Source of the DNA: an uncultured Granulosicoccaceae bacterium | GTDB taxonomy: Bacteria; Pseudomonadota; Gammaproteobacteria; Granulosicoccales; Granulosicoccaceae | Length of the DNA: 59,157 nt | NCBI GenBank assembly: GCA_938028465.1 | Contig: CALJAA010000091.1 | Span: 1 to 59,157 of the forward strand | Direction of reading: 5' to 3' | Shown: piece by piece, positions 19,301 through 25,542 of the stretch | Position numbering within the stretch: the first letter of the stretch is position 1 | Layout of the letters: every line of letters begins with the position of its first letter | The notes under the pieces: generated by a model | What the model was told of the DNA's origin: nothing | Database searches by the model: none | The model's input: only the letters and a program-made list of their open reading frames with translations | Program-made: the position numbers and the translations under genes

Positions 19301-19678
19301 GAGTGGGCCCGTCATTGGGTCGGAGCAATTGACGTTGCCTTCAGTTAAGTTTTGAGTATATTCAGGCGTTGTGTTGTTGGATGGTGAGTAAAACTCGACC
19401 GTGATGTCGTCTGTTTGAACGCCGCCACAGAGCGATACATTGATCACTTCGCCAACGCTCAAGATATCAACGTATAGTGAGGCAGATGCATCGTCACTTG
19501 CGTAACCTTGATCGATACTGCGTTGATGATCAATTAATCGTTGGCCAAGACCCATTTGCACAACACCTTCAGCGTGTACAGCAGCGGATTGAAACATAAG
19601 GAGTGTTGTAACACCCGCTAGGGTTAATCGAACAGGGTGTCTTACCCAGTCGATTGATAACAAAGATTTATTGGCCAT
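13376..19678 (-). CDS. Giant calcium-repeat protein fused to OmpA-like barrel and OmpA C-terminal domain
   Basis: A 2100-residue exported protein. In order: Sec signal peptide (cleavage near Ala36); a beta-rich region of unknown family to about 590; about 1070 residues of Asp-rich DxDxDGxxD thrombospondin-type-3-like repeats expected to bind calcium (about 593-1666); a segment starting GGCS (Cys1683), then a Leu-rich helix and LLRRR (to 1710) that resembles a C-terminal protein-sorting signal; a second signal-peptide-like stretch ending VAMA (about 1735); an OmpA-like eight-strand barrel (about 1745-1915); one more TSP3 unit; and an OmpA peptidoglycan-binding domain (about 1988-2100) with HTDDQGS and NRRVEMK motifs. 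GAGGCGCC precedes the ATG. It is probably a cell-surface or envelope-tethering protein. Confidence 0.88.
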   Translation of the reverse strand: MANKSLLSIDWVRHPVRLTLAGVTTLLMFQSAAVHAEGVVQMGLGQRLIDHQRSIDQGYASDDASASLYVDILSVGEVINVSLCGGVQTDDITVEFYSPSNNTTPEYTQNLTEGNVNCSDPMTGPLTNPIRFTSTETGAYRLVLQNTSFTGVHDSLFDRYDITVTPDATTDPDPTLEGGRLWAYSFSFNAGGFAEFNSTDANFYARVPGGRPGTEYVWQLDLNNFAGFGYNLKANSVGIAAPRSGYSAPVIGNSAEYEHPMYVSYPATFLPRPATPPALTGVRFVDSDGQDFAISPGTSTGVQDSGVFEFTTDVEGTYSILIDLNQDGIYGNTGDRHLLGNSVIGLNQIAWDGKDAAGVAPPLGTYYSQVQMHMGEYHFIASDAETSGGTEDGLTIHLANPDGTVSPARVYWDDVTLMPAGGTSNTPVGALSNTSAGKHTWGDFVSTSFGNENLLDTYVYGLAEVFYAPTAIINDDVLQVANDGTVTADPIGATGYPIAISVTDPDLNLFASATDTVDVEVLNDVTGEIETVTLTETGSNTGIFEGTMPTAAGTTAGTANNGSMNTQPGDTLTVSYIDLIAQDLTSKIPTAAVVIELDTDGDGIPDSSDLDDDNDGIADAAEGAGDADGDGIPNSLDTDSDNDGILDATEDTNSPALLGTDSDLDGIDDAVDASITGGADENYDGVDDTLAPTDTDGDGLFDHLDMDSDADGILDSYETTINTDGDLIPNYLDLDSDGDGIPDAVEDSTTPALLGTDADADGIDDAVDVTLTGGTDANGNGIDDAFEPTDLDTDTAPNHLDLDSDGDGIPDAVEAGPNPATPIDSNSDGSPDYLDLDSDGDGILDTDEGSADTDSDGIPDFMDPDTDGDGIPDSVEGNIDTDGDGTFDYLDLDSDNDGIPDSVEAGVSSGPLVNSPQDTDADGTPDYLDIDSDDDGIADLVEAPAGTVADTDGDGIPDYQDTDSDNDNILDSAEDTMSPTLLGTDADNDGVDDAIDVDVTGGTDADGNGVDDALEPVDTDADGKPDHLDIDADNDGIADIYETILDTDSDLMPDYLDLDSDGDGIPDAIEDTTTPALLGTDADTDGIDDAIDVTQTGGTDADGNGIDDAFEPTDLDADTAPNHLELDSDGDGIPDSVEAGVNPTAPTDTDNDGTPDYLDTDSDADGIPDAIEAGPTAATPVDTDGDGSPDFLDLDADNDGTIDADEAGPNPGTPVDSDGNGVPDFIESDVMDSDNDGIPDALEGTVDSDGDGTPDYLDTDSDADGIPDSLEAGATPTAPVDTDGDGILDYLDTDSDADGLLDSQEAGANGNTPVDTDVDGIPDYQDLDADGDGLLDADEGAIDTDGDGVIDALDLDSDNDGEPDVTDGLIDSDNDGISDAVEGTLDTDGDGVVDSLDIDSDNDGLLDKDETAIDTDGDGIRDYLDLDSDNDGLTDAYEAGGTDTNTDGIIDGFVDTNNDGWDDGVAALPLPDNDFDGDGIVDHLDVDSDNDGLPDLAESNDFSADGDGDGRVDNFTDTNGDGLDDSVADFPLPADDVDNDGAPDHLDLDTDNDGISDLVEAGGIDNDGDSMVDSVLDTDGDGIPDTIDTTQTAGPDADLDGIIDAADADSNPNAQDTDGDGIIDSLDPDADGDGFADAQSDGTGSPQIDVIADNNANGIPDIDEPSTEVVADPLIRTGLSGGCSIDDSGSRDPLLPLLALVSMAYLLRRRTARIPALLSAIVIGSVILDTPSNVAMATEDSTTLSAQQAQYRVEDKLRRQIYIGFGIGSSTLTPDTDDVPGWDVSSDSDSGMQLTLGYDVNRWFSVEAHATELGDAGLSPEGSINYKTNGFSALLYAGKARHRHKRHGLTGFGRIGIGGLVNTRSSDAVPYSQENSNHLLLGVGFEYTGRRGLGVRAEFIHFDTDVKYMQLGLIYRFGKTNKRRRVAQRRIIEQEPQAVTQPLPAIVPTPTPLPTIVADRDGDRVNDNIDLCPDTSRGTAVDARGCALFNGVLEGVNFESSSAALTINARVKLNEVVATLRAYPDMRFVLSAHTDDQGSTKSNQDLSKKRVIAVAKFLQKAGIRVSRFSLKAYGELRPIADNSTAAGRAKNRRVEMKLIN
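14690..17905 (-). repeat. TSP3-like calcium-binding repeat region inside the giant gene
   Basis: This coding repeat array has units such as DTDGDGIPDYLDLDSDNDG, roughly 13 residues per Asp motif, often in pairs separated by VEAG or EDT spacers. Within it, the block around EDTNSPALLGTD (codon near 17703) recurs around EDTMSPTLLGTD (near 16731). The block around EDSTTPALLGTD (near 17421) recurs near 16449. Both pairs are offset by exactly 972 bases (324 codons), which indicates an internal segmental duplication. Confidence 0.85.
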
Positions 19679-20218
19679 CTTGGCGCCTCTTACATTAATT
19701 GTCGAAATTCTTCCCAGCCCAGCTGTTAAGAAAACGGTTGGTACATCGCAATTAGCAATTAGCGGCCCGAATTAGGAAAAAGGTATGAGTTGAATGTAAA
19801 TTGTGGTGACGGAAGAGCCTTTGCGATCTTTAACTAGCTGGATGCGTTGCTGTTTAGCCAATGATTTGACGAATTGGGGCGTATGCTTGGCACTCCAACA
19901 ATGACTGTTGAGGTGGCCCTAGTTTGTTGATAGTGCCTGCCCTGTAGGTGAATCCGATAATGAGCTCGGTGCCGGTAATGAAAGAGGGCAGCCAGCAAAT
20001 CCAATTGATTAGCTTAACGCCACCAAAAAAATTGTCCGTAAGGCCGCACTTTGGGCTGCTATCAGCGCAAGGGAAAAGGGTTTGATTCCAAACCTGTCTG
20101 AAACTATACATATCCTTAAAGTAGGAATCTCGAACTTCATTGAGTGATTTGCCTCTTAAGGCTCATGCAAGCAAATATTTGTTTGTTATTTGTTTAAAAC
20201 TTAAGAGGAGCACTTCCA
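19679..20218. other. Intergenic region upstream of the giant gene
   Basis: These 540 bases lie between the divergent giant gene and the DM13 gene. They contain a short tandem GCAATTA repeat (about 19748-19763) in the likely promoter zone of the giant gene and one doubtful small frame at 19854-20111. No convincing promoter hexamers or RNA structure were recognised. Confidence 0.5.
19854..20111 (-). CDS. Doubtful small hypothetical protein
   Basis: An 85-residue frame starting ATG at 20111 with four Cys and four Trp and no signal peptide or recognisable domain. AAGG lies only two bases before the ATG, too close for a good ribosome-binding site. It sits alone in the spacer upstream of the giant gene. 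It may be a chance frame or a remnant; I do not recognise it. Confidence 0.25.
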   Translation of the reverse strand: MYSFRQVWNQTLFPCADSSPKCGLTDNFFGGVKLINWICWLPSFITGTELIIGFTYRAGTINKLGPPQQSLLECQAYAPIRQIIG

Positions 20219-20653
20219 ATGCAACAACGAATAATTACTACAAATATAAAAATCATGAGTTTCATACTCTCTGCCATTTTATTGGGTTTCTTTACAGTCG
20301 CTGTCGCCGCCGCTGCACCACTCGATAAAAGTATGGGTAGTTGGATTAATAAGCAATACACAGTTAAAGGTGAGTGGTCGATAGAGCAACGCGGTGATCA
20401 ACAAGTCATTACGTTTAACGAGAAATTTAAAACAAAAAAAGGCCCAGACTTAAAAGTGTTTTTATCAAAGCGTTCAATAAAAAACGTAACGGGTTCTAAT
20501 GCCACTGAGGGCTCGCTATTAGTTTCAGCCCTTAAAAATAACAAAGGAAAGCAAGAATATGTGTTACCGGCAGGCATTGATGCTAGCGATTACACATCGT
20601 TGTTAATACATTGCGAAGCCTATAGTGTGCTGTGGGGTGGTGCTGATTTATAG
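20219..20653 (+). CDS. Secreted DM13-domain protein
   Basis: A 144-residue protein with a hydrophobic export signal ending near VAVAAAA, followed by one DM13 domain. Recognisable DM13 features are GEWSIEQRGDQ, FKTKKGPDLKVFLS, NATEGSLLVSALKNNKG and the C-terminal LLIHCEAYSVLWGGADL with its single conserved Cys. DM13 domains are proposed redox/electron-transfer modules, with the Cys thought to be functional. AAGAGGAG eight bases before ATG at 20219 fixes the start. It appears monocistronic. Confidence 0.88.
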   Translation: MQQRIITTNIKIMSFILSAILLGFFTVAVAAAAPLDKSMGSWINKQYTVKGEWSIEQRGDQQVITFNEKFKTKKGPDLKVFLSKRSIKNVTGSNATEGSLLVSALKNNKGKQEYVLPAGIDASDYTSLLIHCEAYSVLWGGADL

Positions 20654-20668
20654 TAGGCAATGGTAAAG

Positions 20669-20732
20669 GGCAGCTTACTTACTACGGAGCCAATTTGTTG
20701 TTAGTAGGTTGGCGACAGTGAGCTGCCGTAGT
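20669..20732. terminator. Possible hairpins between convergent genes
   Basis: Two overlapping inverted repeats can form here: GGCAGCT (20669-20675) with AGCTGCC (20721-20727), and ACTACGG (20681-20687) with CCGTAGT (20726-20732). Both have long loops and no T run, so a termination role between the DM13 and beta-trefoil genes is only a suggestion. Confidence 0.3.
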
Positions 20733-20785
20733 TACCGCATCTACTTCCGCAACTGGCCGATTTTTGCCGTCCCGTTGTAGTTCAG

Positions 20786-21313
20786 CTAAGTTCGAACCGC
20801 CCACGTCTGGTACGCGGCATTATCATCCGAACAACTTTCCAGGGTAAGAACTTTTATCTGGTTCGCATCACTTCGCCCAGTTCGTGTCGATTCAGCCGCT
20901 GTGAAACACAGGTCTGGTGCAGAAGCGGGAACGATCATTCCTTCGCCTGAGAACTCAAAAGATTGATTTTTACTGGCATCACAAGGTGCAAGCGCTAGTG
21001 ATGCTCCCGCATCTGCAGTAGTAAGTTGAACACATACATCAAATTCAGGCATGTACAGTATGCCTTCAGCAAACTTGTCTGTGTCGAAGGTCTGGTCTAC
21101 TAATATTCCACCGAGGGGGCTGTAGCAAGTGTGGGCTTGAAGGCCGTCATCAGGGTTTGCACTTTCGCCTTTGCCTTTTGCGATATCAACGCAGTAGCCA
21201 CTCTGTGTACTGTCAAGCATATCGGTAAGGTAAATTTCTACGTTTTCGGCTTGCGCAAATCCAGCTACCAAAAACGTAAATGCAGAAACGAATAGCAGTT
21301 TTATAATCGACAT
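20786..21313 (-). CDS. Secreted beta-trefoil (ricin B-like) protein
   Basis: A 175-residue protein with a Sec signal peptide (cleavage after FAQA, about residue 22). The mature part has cysteine-rich segments (GYCVDIA, THTCYSPLGG-like, VCVQL, LALAPCDAS, DLCFTA, LESCSD) spaced as in ricin-type beta-trefoil repeats. QxF/QxW-like ends are NQSFEF and YQTWAVRT. Such folds often bind sugars, but no specific ligand can be deduced. ATG at 21313 is chosen for AAGGA nine bases upstream and the clean signal peptide; the frame extends further upstream without support. Confidence 0.7.
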   Translation of the reverse strand: MSIIKLLFVSAFTFLVAGFAQAENVEIYLTDMLDSTQSGYCVDIAKGKGESANPDDGLQAHTCYSPLGGILVDQTFDTDKFAEGILYMPEFDVCVQLTTADAGASLALAPCDASKNQSFEFSGEGMIVPASAPDLCFTAAESTRTGRSDANQIKVLTLESCSDDNAAYQTWAVRT

Positions 21314-21769
21314 GTGAGATTTTCCTTTAGTTTTCGATTTAGTGTAAACGCAAATGTTGCTGGTGAGCCACAGGTAATGAGTAAGGCGACATTTCCCTCT
21401 CCAATGCACTTGATTCGCATAATTAGTTGATCTAACTACCCATTGCCAAGTCAGAACCTTACTACGACAATGTGCAAAAAAAGTGAAGAAACTCCACATT
21501 GACAGTATTGCTGCTTTTTTGACTGTGGCACTGACTAAATCAATGCTTAGTAGATGCGGGCTTGTTACAAGCCAGGTTAGTTATCAGCGAACAAGAATTT
21601 AAATCTGACGTTAGTTTCAATTTGACGATATACCGTTTTGGGCCGAAAATTACTTCAGATGACAATGTACTTAAGCAATGGGCCGAATCCGGAACTACCT
21701 ATCTGGTTTTGATCTGATATTGATTGTGAGTTCAAGTCTGAATTTATACAGTTTAATCTTATAAAAAGC
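21314..21769. other. Gene-free stretch
   Basis: These 456 bases lie upstream of the beta-trefoil gene and downstream of the VOC gene. A TTGACA-like site near 21500 faces right, but I see no coding frame, RNA gene or strong hairpin. Confidence 0.5.
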
Positions 21770-22168
21770 TTACTTTAGCGGACGTCCGAAACACAGAATA
21801 TAACCGCTGTTGTCCTGTGCTTCAAACGCACGTAAACCATCTTTAGTATCACTTAGTGGCCGAGTAATTATGTTGGGGTCGGAGTTGTACTCTTCAAATA
21901 GCGCGTCAGGGTCTTGCGTATAGATATATACATCCCATCGAGCCCATTCATGTTGAGTGTGATTTGGCATTGGCTTTGTGTTGGCGTTAATGCTTTTAAG
22001 TTGAATCCCAACTTTGTCTCGCTCGACGATCGCGAACAAAGGGTTAGGATTAGGGATGAGTGTTGTTATCTCAAAACCAAGTTTGTCGCGATAAAAATGA
22101 GCAGATTCAATAACGTTATCTACGATAAAGAACGGCATTGCTTGCGCTAACTTGGCTTTTATTGACAT
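21770..22168 (-). CDS. VOC (glyoxalase/bleomycin-resistance) family protein
   Basis: A 132-residue cytoplasmic protein with two beta-alpha-beta-beta-beta halves: MPFFIVDNVIESAHFYRDKLGF at the start, a central DVYIYTQDPDALFEEY, and FEAQDNSGYILCFGRP at the end. The last contains the position that carries a metal ligand in many members, but the usual final Glu/His ligands are not clear, so catalysis cannot be inferred. It lies 27 bases after the DUF1330 gene on the same strand, probably one transcript. Confidence 0.85.
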   Translation of the reverse strand: MSIKAKLAQAMPFFIVDNVIESAHFYRDKLGFEITTLIPNPNPLFAIVERDKVGIQLKSINANTKPMPNHTQHEWARWDVYIYTQDPDALFEEYNSDPNIITRPLSDTKDGLRAFEAQDNSGYILCFGRPLK

Positions 22169-22195
22169 GTTAAATCCTCTGTATAAAGCAGTTCG

Positions 22196-22489
22196 CTAAT
22201 TTGGCAGCCCTTCTACAACGATCATATTTCTATTCATAGCATCGGGCTTAACCTTCAGTGCTTCGGCATAGCTTTTTGATCCGTACCATTCTTTCGCTTT
22301 TTCTGTGGTGGGAAACTCGGCGATAATAATGGCTTTTGGATTCCAATCTCCCTCTATAACTTCAAGTGCTCCTGCTTGTACATGAAATTTCCCGCCGTAA
22401 GGTGCGAGAGTTTGTTCTGATAGTGCAAGGTATTCTAGAAGTTTTTCTCTGTTCTTTACATCAACATCACAAATTAAAAATGCGCTCAT
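22196..22489 (-). CDS. DUF1330 family protein
   Basis: A 97-residue dimeric alpha-beta-barrel-type protein. DUF1330 traits are LICDVDVKNREKLLEY, APYGGKFHVQAGALEVIEGDW, IIIAEFPTTEKAKEWYGSKSY and the final IVVEGL strand. The biochemical role is unknown. ATG at 22489 has AGGAAG upstream; the frame continues to 22621 but that extension is not part of the family. It is probably co-transcribed with the downstream VOC gene. Confidence 0.85.
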   Translation of the reverse strand: MSAFLICDVDVKNREKLLEYLALSEQTLAPYGGKFHVQAGALEVIEGDWNPKAIIIAEFPTTEKAKEWYGSKSYAEALKVKPDAMNRNMIVVEGLPN

Positions 22490-22711
22490 ATATCTTCCTA
22501 TAACCAATGAATAAGGCGTCGCTCTTCGAGAGTTAGCAAATTGTTGTTTTAAGAATATAACGAAAAAACCGCTTAGGACAAACTCAAACATAAGATTGTC
22601 ATAAGGCTTTATGACAGCCACGAACGGTAGTTCAAATTTGTGTAAGGGATTTTTGATTAATGCTTAGGGGAGGGTGTTGAGGGTGGATCTAAACGATCCG
22701 GATAAAACGTC

Positions 22712-22742
22712 AAAAAGCGGGGGCTGATGCCACCCGCTTTTT
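22712..22742 (-). terminator. Terminator of the cold-shock gene
   Basis: Inverted repeat AAAAAGCGGG ... CCCGCTTTTT with an 11-base loop lies 14 bases after the csp stop. On the minus strand it is a GC stem ending in a T run. Confidence 0.85.
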
Positions 22743-22755
22743 GATTTACTACAGC

Positions 22756-22962
22756 TTATACAGCTGTTACTTTATTTGCGCATGGGCCTTTCTGGCCTTG
22801 GCCAACTTCAAACTCAACCGCTTGGCCGTCATTCAATGTCGCGTAGCCACCATCTGCTTGGATCTCAGAATGGTGAACAAACAAATCTTTGCCGCCGTCT
22901 TCTGGAGTGATGAAACCAAAACCTTTAGTAGCATCAAACCACTTAACTGTACCTTTACTCAT
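22756..22962 (-). CDS. CspA-family cold-shock protein
   Basis: A 68-residue single cold-shock domain that binds single-stranded RNA/DNA as a chaperone. RNP1 is KGFGFITP and RNP2 is [19 protein letters not shown] and [17 protein letters not shown] are standard. ATG at 22962 has AAGAGA eight bases upstream; a TTG six bases further up is unlikely. A promoter and a structured leader lie upstream and a terminator downstream, so it is a self-contained unit. The paralogue type (cspA, cspD, cspE) cannot be told. Confidence 0.95.
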   Translation of the reverse strand: MSKGTVKWFDATKGFGFITPEDGGKDLFVHHSEIQADGGYATLNDGQAVEFEVGQGQKGPCANKVTAV

Positions 22963-23003
22963 TTTCAATTCTCTTAATTGTCGGTGAAATATAAAAAATT
23001 ACA

Positions 23004-23059
23004 TTCGAATTCACCAGTTCGAACACAAAACAATATAGGCCCAAAAAAACATATTTCAA
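23004..23059 (-). promoter_or_regulatory. csp promoter and structured leader
   Basis: On the minus strand, -35 TTGAAA (23054-23059) and -10 TATATT (23032-23037) are 16 bases apart, giving a leader of about 60 bases. The leader contains a TTCGAA ... TTCGAA inverted repeat (23004-23023). Structured leaders are known to control cold-shock mRNAs; that role here is inferred. Confidence 0.6.
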
Positions 23060-23502
23060 CAGTATATAACCGCCTGACTTAGCCTTGTTGGCAAGTGATG
23101 CGTGTTATGTGCGAAACCTAGCAAAGACTTGCTCTTCCTAAACCATCTCCCAGTTATTGCCTTTGGAGACTGTTTTTGTTTTTGTAGCCACTAAAAGAGT
23201 ATCCGTACGCCTTGTTCGGTCTATATGCGGGAGTCGCAAGCCTAACAGCTTTTCTACGCGCTTATTGGTGGATTATGCCTTTTAGTCGCCAAAACAGTAC
23301 CAGATCGGCTTTGTCGGCCCGCAACAGTGCCTGTCGGCTAGATCATTACAGTAGGAATCTTGTTATCAATACTCTTTTCATCGCTTTATAAATGAATTAT
23401 CTTTCATCACATCAGTCGCTGTGACGATGTGGTGAATCACGGCAGTTACAAAATTAAGAAGCCTTTTCGCTAATGGATCAGTGCTTGTTGGCTATAGGTG
23501 CG
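23060..23502. other. Gene-free stretch
   Basis: These 443 bases lie upstream of the csp promoter and downstream of the YciI-like gene. I see no frame with coding character, no tRNA fold and no strong hairpin. Confidence 0.5.
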
Positions 23503-23886
23503 CTAAAGCCTCACGCTTTGCGCTGACAGTTTGATGTCCAGCTGAAAACTACCTTCATTTACCAACCACCTGCGTATGGTGTACGACCGTGTGCCAGTTT
23601 GATGCATTGGATCAGCCTCAGCGAGAGCCGTCGCCGCTTCCAGTGATTCAGCTCGATACACAATCATTCCAACACCTTCCATTAGCTCACCGGTTAAATC
23701 TGAGAGTGGCCCGGCCATAACTAGGTTTCCTTTTTGTTCTTGCTCTGCTTGGTAGGCGAGATGGCCGGGTAAGTTTTTTTTCAGTGTCTCAGGTGGCTTA
23801 ACTGGCGTGCTAACCACGGCATAAAGCTCCAACGCCAAAGATCCGCGCTCAACAGCGGCCTGCTTGTACTCTGTCCATGCTGGCAT
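23503..23886 (-). CDS. YciI-like protein at the catabolic cluster
   Basis: A 127-residue protein with a YciI/YCII-type ferredoxin-like fold: NLVMAGPLSDLTGELMEGVGMIVYRAESLEAATALAEADP is the typical strand-helix unit with the Asp/His pair (ADPMHQTG) that forms the pocket. Relatives include muconolactone-isomerase/dehalogenase-like enzymes, so a lactone or dienelactone step is conceivable but unproven. ATG at 23886 is set by GAGGA upstream. It is divergent from the FAH hydrolase, sharing a 94-base control region that holds a perfect palindrome. Confidence 0.75.
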   Translation of the reverse strand: MPAWTEYKQAAVERGSLALELYAVVSTPVKPPETLKKNLPGHLAYQAEQEQKGNLVMAGPLSDLTGELMEGVGMIVYRAESLEAATALAEADPMHQTGTRSYTIRRWLVNEGSFQLDIKLSAQSVRL

Positions 23887-23903
23887 AAATATCCTCGTTA
23901 ATA

Positions 23904-23917
23904 AAATATCGATATTT
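23904..23917. promoter_or_regulatory. Candidate operator palindrome
   Basis: The perfect 14-base palindrome AAATATCGATATTT lies in the short divergent spacer between the YciI-like and FAH genes, next to a TTGACA at 23919-23924. The only regulator encoded in the cluster is the GntR/FCD protein at 29943-30638, so it is a candidate binding site. No second copy was found in the cluster. Confidence 0.4.
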
Positions 23918-23980
23918 ATTGACAAAGTAACAAATAATCGTCAAAAATCAAAGCCATCATTTCTAAAATATAGAGTTCGA

Positions 23981-24868
23981 ATGAGATTCTTAGTAGGAAC
24001 CGCGGCGTCGGCGCAAGGCGAGTTACCCAGCGTGTACGTCGTAAATAGTAATCAAGCCATTAATCTAACGGCGCTGGATAACAGCATTGGGCATGATCTT
24101 CGAAATCTAATTGAGCAAGGCGATGCGGTTAGTCGAGTTAATAAATTAGCGCAAGGTGCTGCTGCTATTCCTGTTGCTAACATCACACCTGCGTTACCCA
24201 TTGCCATGCCTGGTAAAACAATCTGCTTAGGGTTGAATTACACCGATCATATTAAAGAGGGTGGTTACGACGTGCCAGATTACCCAGCCCTTTTTATGCG
24301 TGGGCCAAATTCCTTGATGGCAGCTGGCGCGCCGATGATTCGGCCCGCCTGTTCCGAACAGCTCGACTACGAAGTTGAGCTGATGGTTATCGTCGGTAAG
24401 TCAGGTAAGCATATTAGCGAAGCAGATGCATTGGATTATGTTTTTGCATACTCCGTTTTTAATGATGGTTCGGTCAGAAACTACCAACGTAAAACCCATC
24501 AATGGACGCCTGGGAAAAATTTTGATTCAACGGGTCCAATTGGGCCTTACTCAGTAACGCCTGATGAGCTTCCGCCTGGCGCGTCTGGTTTAAAAATCGA
24601 AAGCCGAGTAGGCGATGAAATCCTTCAATCGGCAAATACGTCTGAAATGCTTTGGCCTGTGGCTCGTACGATTGCGACTATTTCTGAATTCGCCACACTA
24701 CAGCCGGGCGATTACATTGCCATGGGTACACCGCCTGGTGTGGGGCACGCACGCACGCCTCAACGTTGGCTTCGCCCAGGTGAAACCATTGAAGTGGAAA
24801 TTGAGGGTATTGGTATTTGTGCCAATCCAATTGTGGCTGAGGAAGATCTTTCAGGTGGGCCTGCTTAA
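23981..24868 (+). CDS. Fumarylacetoacetate hydrolase (FAH) family protein
   Basis: A 295-residue FAH-fold enzyme; members hydrolyse C-C bonds of, or isomerise/decarboxylate, 2-oxo acids in aromatic catabolism. Metal and substrate motifs are CLGLNYTDHIKEGG, DYEVELMVIVGKSGK (Glu ligands), FNDGSVRNYQ, TPGKNFDSTGPIGPY and the final YIAMGTPPGVG. The start is ATG at 23981 (weak ribosome site); longer starts lack family similarity. Its stop overlaps the nitroreductase start by one base (TAATG), so the genes are translationally coupled. Likely substrates are ring-cleavage products, but the exact reaction is unknown. Confidence 0.88.
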   Translation: MRFLVGTAASAQGELPSVYVVNSNQAINLTALDNSIGHDLRNLIEQGDAVSRVNKLAQGAAAIPVANITPALPIAMPGKTICLGLNYTDHIKEGGYDVPDYPALFMRGPNSLMAAGAPMIRPACSEQLDYEVELMVIVGKSGKHISEADALDYVFAYSVFNDGSVRNYQRKTHQWTPGKNFDSTGPIGPYSVTPDELPPGASGLKIESRVGDEILQSANTSEMLWPVARTIATISEFATLQPGDYIAMGTPPGVGHARTPQRWLRPGETIEVEIEGIGICANPIVAEEDLSGGPA

Positions 24869-25533
24869 TGAGCGAGCCAAATGACAAATCACCAGAACAA
24901 CAAAGGGCTGAAGCACAATCGTATTACCACGATTTAAAAGCACGTAAGCCTCGCTTGGATGAAGACTCGATAGACCTGATCCTACGTGGTGCGCGTTCAC
25001 ACTATGCTTGGAAAGATAAAGCTGTCGACAATGCCACCCTTGAAAAGTTGTATGACATTACGGCCGCTGGCGCAACTAGCATGAACTCTTGCCCTGCACG
25101 CTTTACGTTTGTAACCAGTAAAGAGGGTAAGCAGCGATTAGCAAAATCACTTAAAGCTAAGAATGTTGAAAAAATGATGGGCGCGCCAGTTACTGCAATT
25201 ATTGCTTATGATCTGAATTTCTGGGAACGGCTACCGTTTCTATTCCCCCACGAGGACCGACGCGGATTTTTTAAAGGCAAAACGGAATACATTGCTGACA
25301 CGGCTTTTCGAAACTCTACGTTGCAGGGTGCTTATTTCATGATCGCAGCTAGGGCTCTTGGTCTTGATGTCGGCGCGCTGTCTGGTTTTTCTAACGACAT
25401 CGTTGATGAAGAGTTCTTTGCCAACACCAGTTTGCGTTCTAACTTTCTCTGCAATCTGGGTTACGCGGACGAAACTGCGTTGTTTCAAAAACTCCCACGC
25501 TTCGCGTTTGACGAAGTGTGCTCATTTATTTAG
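24868..25533 (+). CDS. RutE-like nitroreductase-family oxidoreductase
   Basis: A 221-residue flavin (FMN) oxidoreductase. Its segments GATSMNSCPARF, APVTAIIAYDLNFWERLPFLFPHED, DTAFRNSTLQGAYFMIAARALGLDVG and SGFSNDIVDEEFF closely resemble the RutE/HadB (3-hydroxypropionate dehydrogenase-like) branch of the nitroreductase family. RutE reduces malonic semialdehyde in uracil breakdown; other members reduce nitro groups or enones. No other rut gene is present, so here it more likely reduces an aromatic or ring-cleavage intermediate (inference). It is coupled to the FAH gene and ten bases before the OsmC-like gene. Confidence 0.85.
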   Translation: MSEPNDKSPEQQRAEAQSYYHDLKARKPRLDEDSIDLILRGARSHYAWKDKAVDNATLEKLYDITAAGATSMNSCPARFTFVTSKEGKQRLAKSLKAKNVEKMMGAPVTAIIAYDLNFWERLPFLFPHEDRRGFFKGKTEYIADTAFRNSTLQGAYFMIAARALGLDVGALSGFSNDIVDEEFFANTSLRSNFLCNLGYADETALFQKLPRFAFDEVCSFI

Positions 25534-25542
25534 GAAATCCTG

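Noticed and set aside
23060-23502. tRNA or small RNA in the gene-free stretch
   Set aside because: No cloverleaf, T-loop consensus or terminator-like hairpin with a promoter was found.
23887-23925. Upstream extension of the YciI-like gene
   Set aside because: GAGGA fixes the ATG at 23886 and the extension overlaps the divergent control region.
24868-25533. Uracil (rut) degradation locus
   Set aside because: Only a RutE-like gene is present; no rutA, rutB, rutC, rutD, rutF or rutG.
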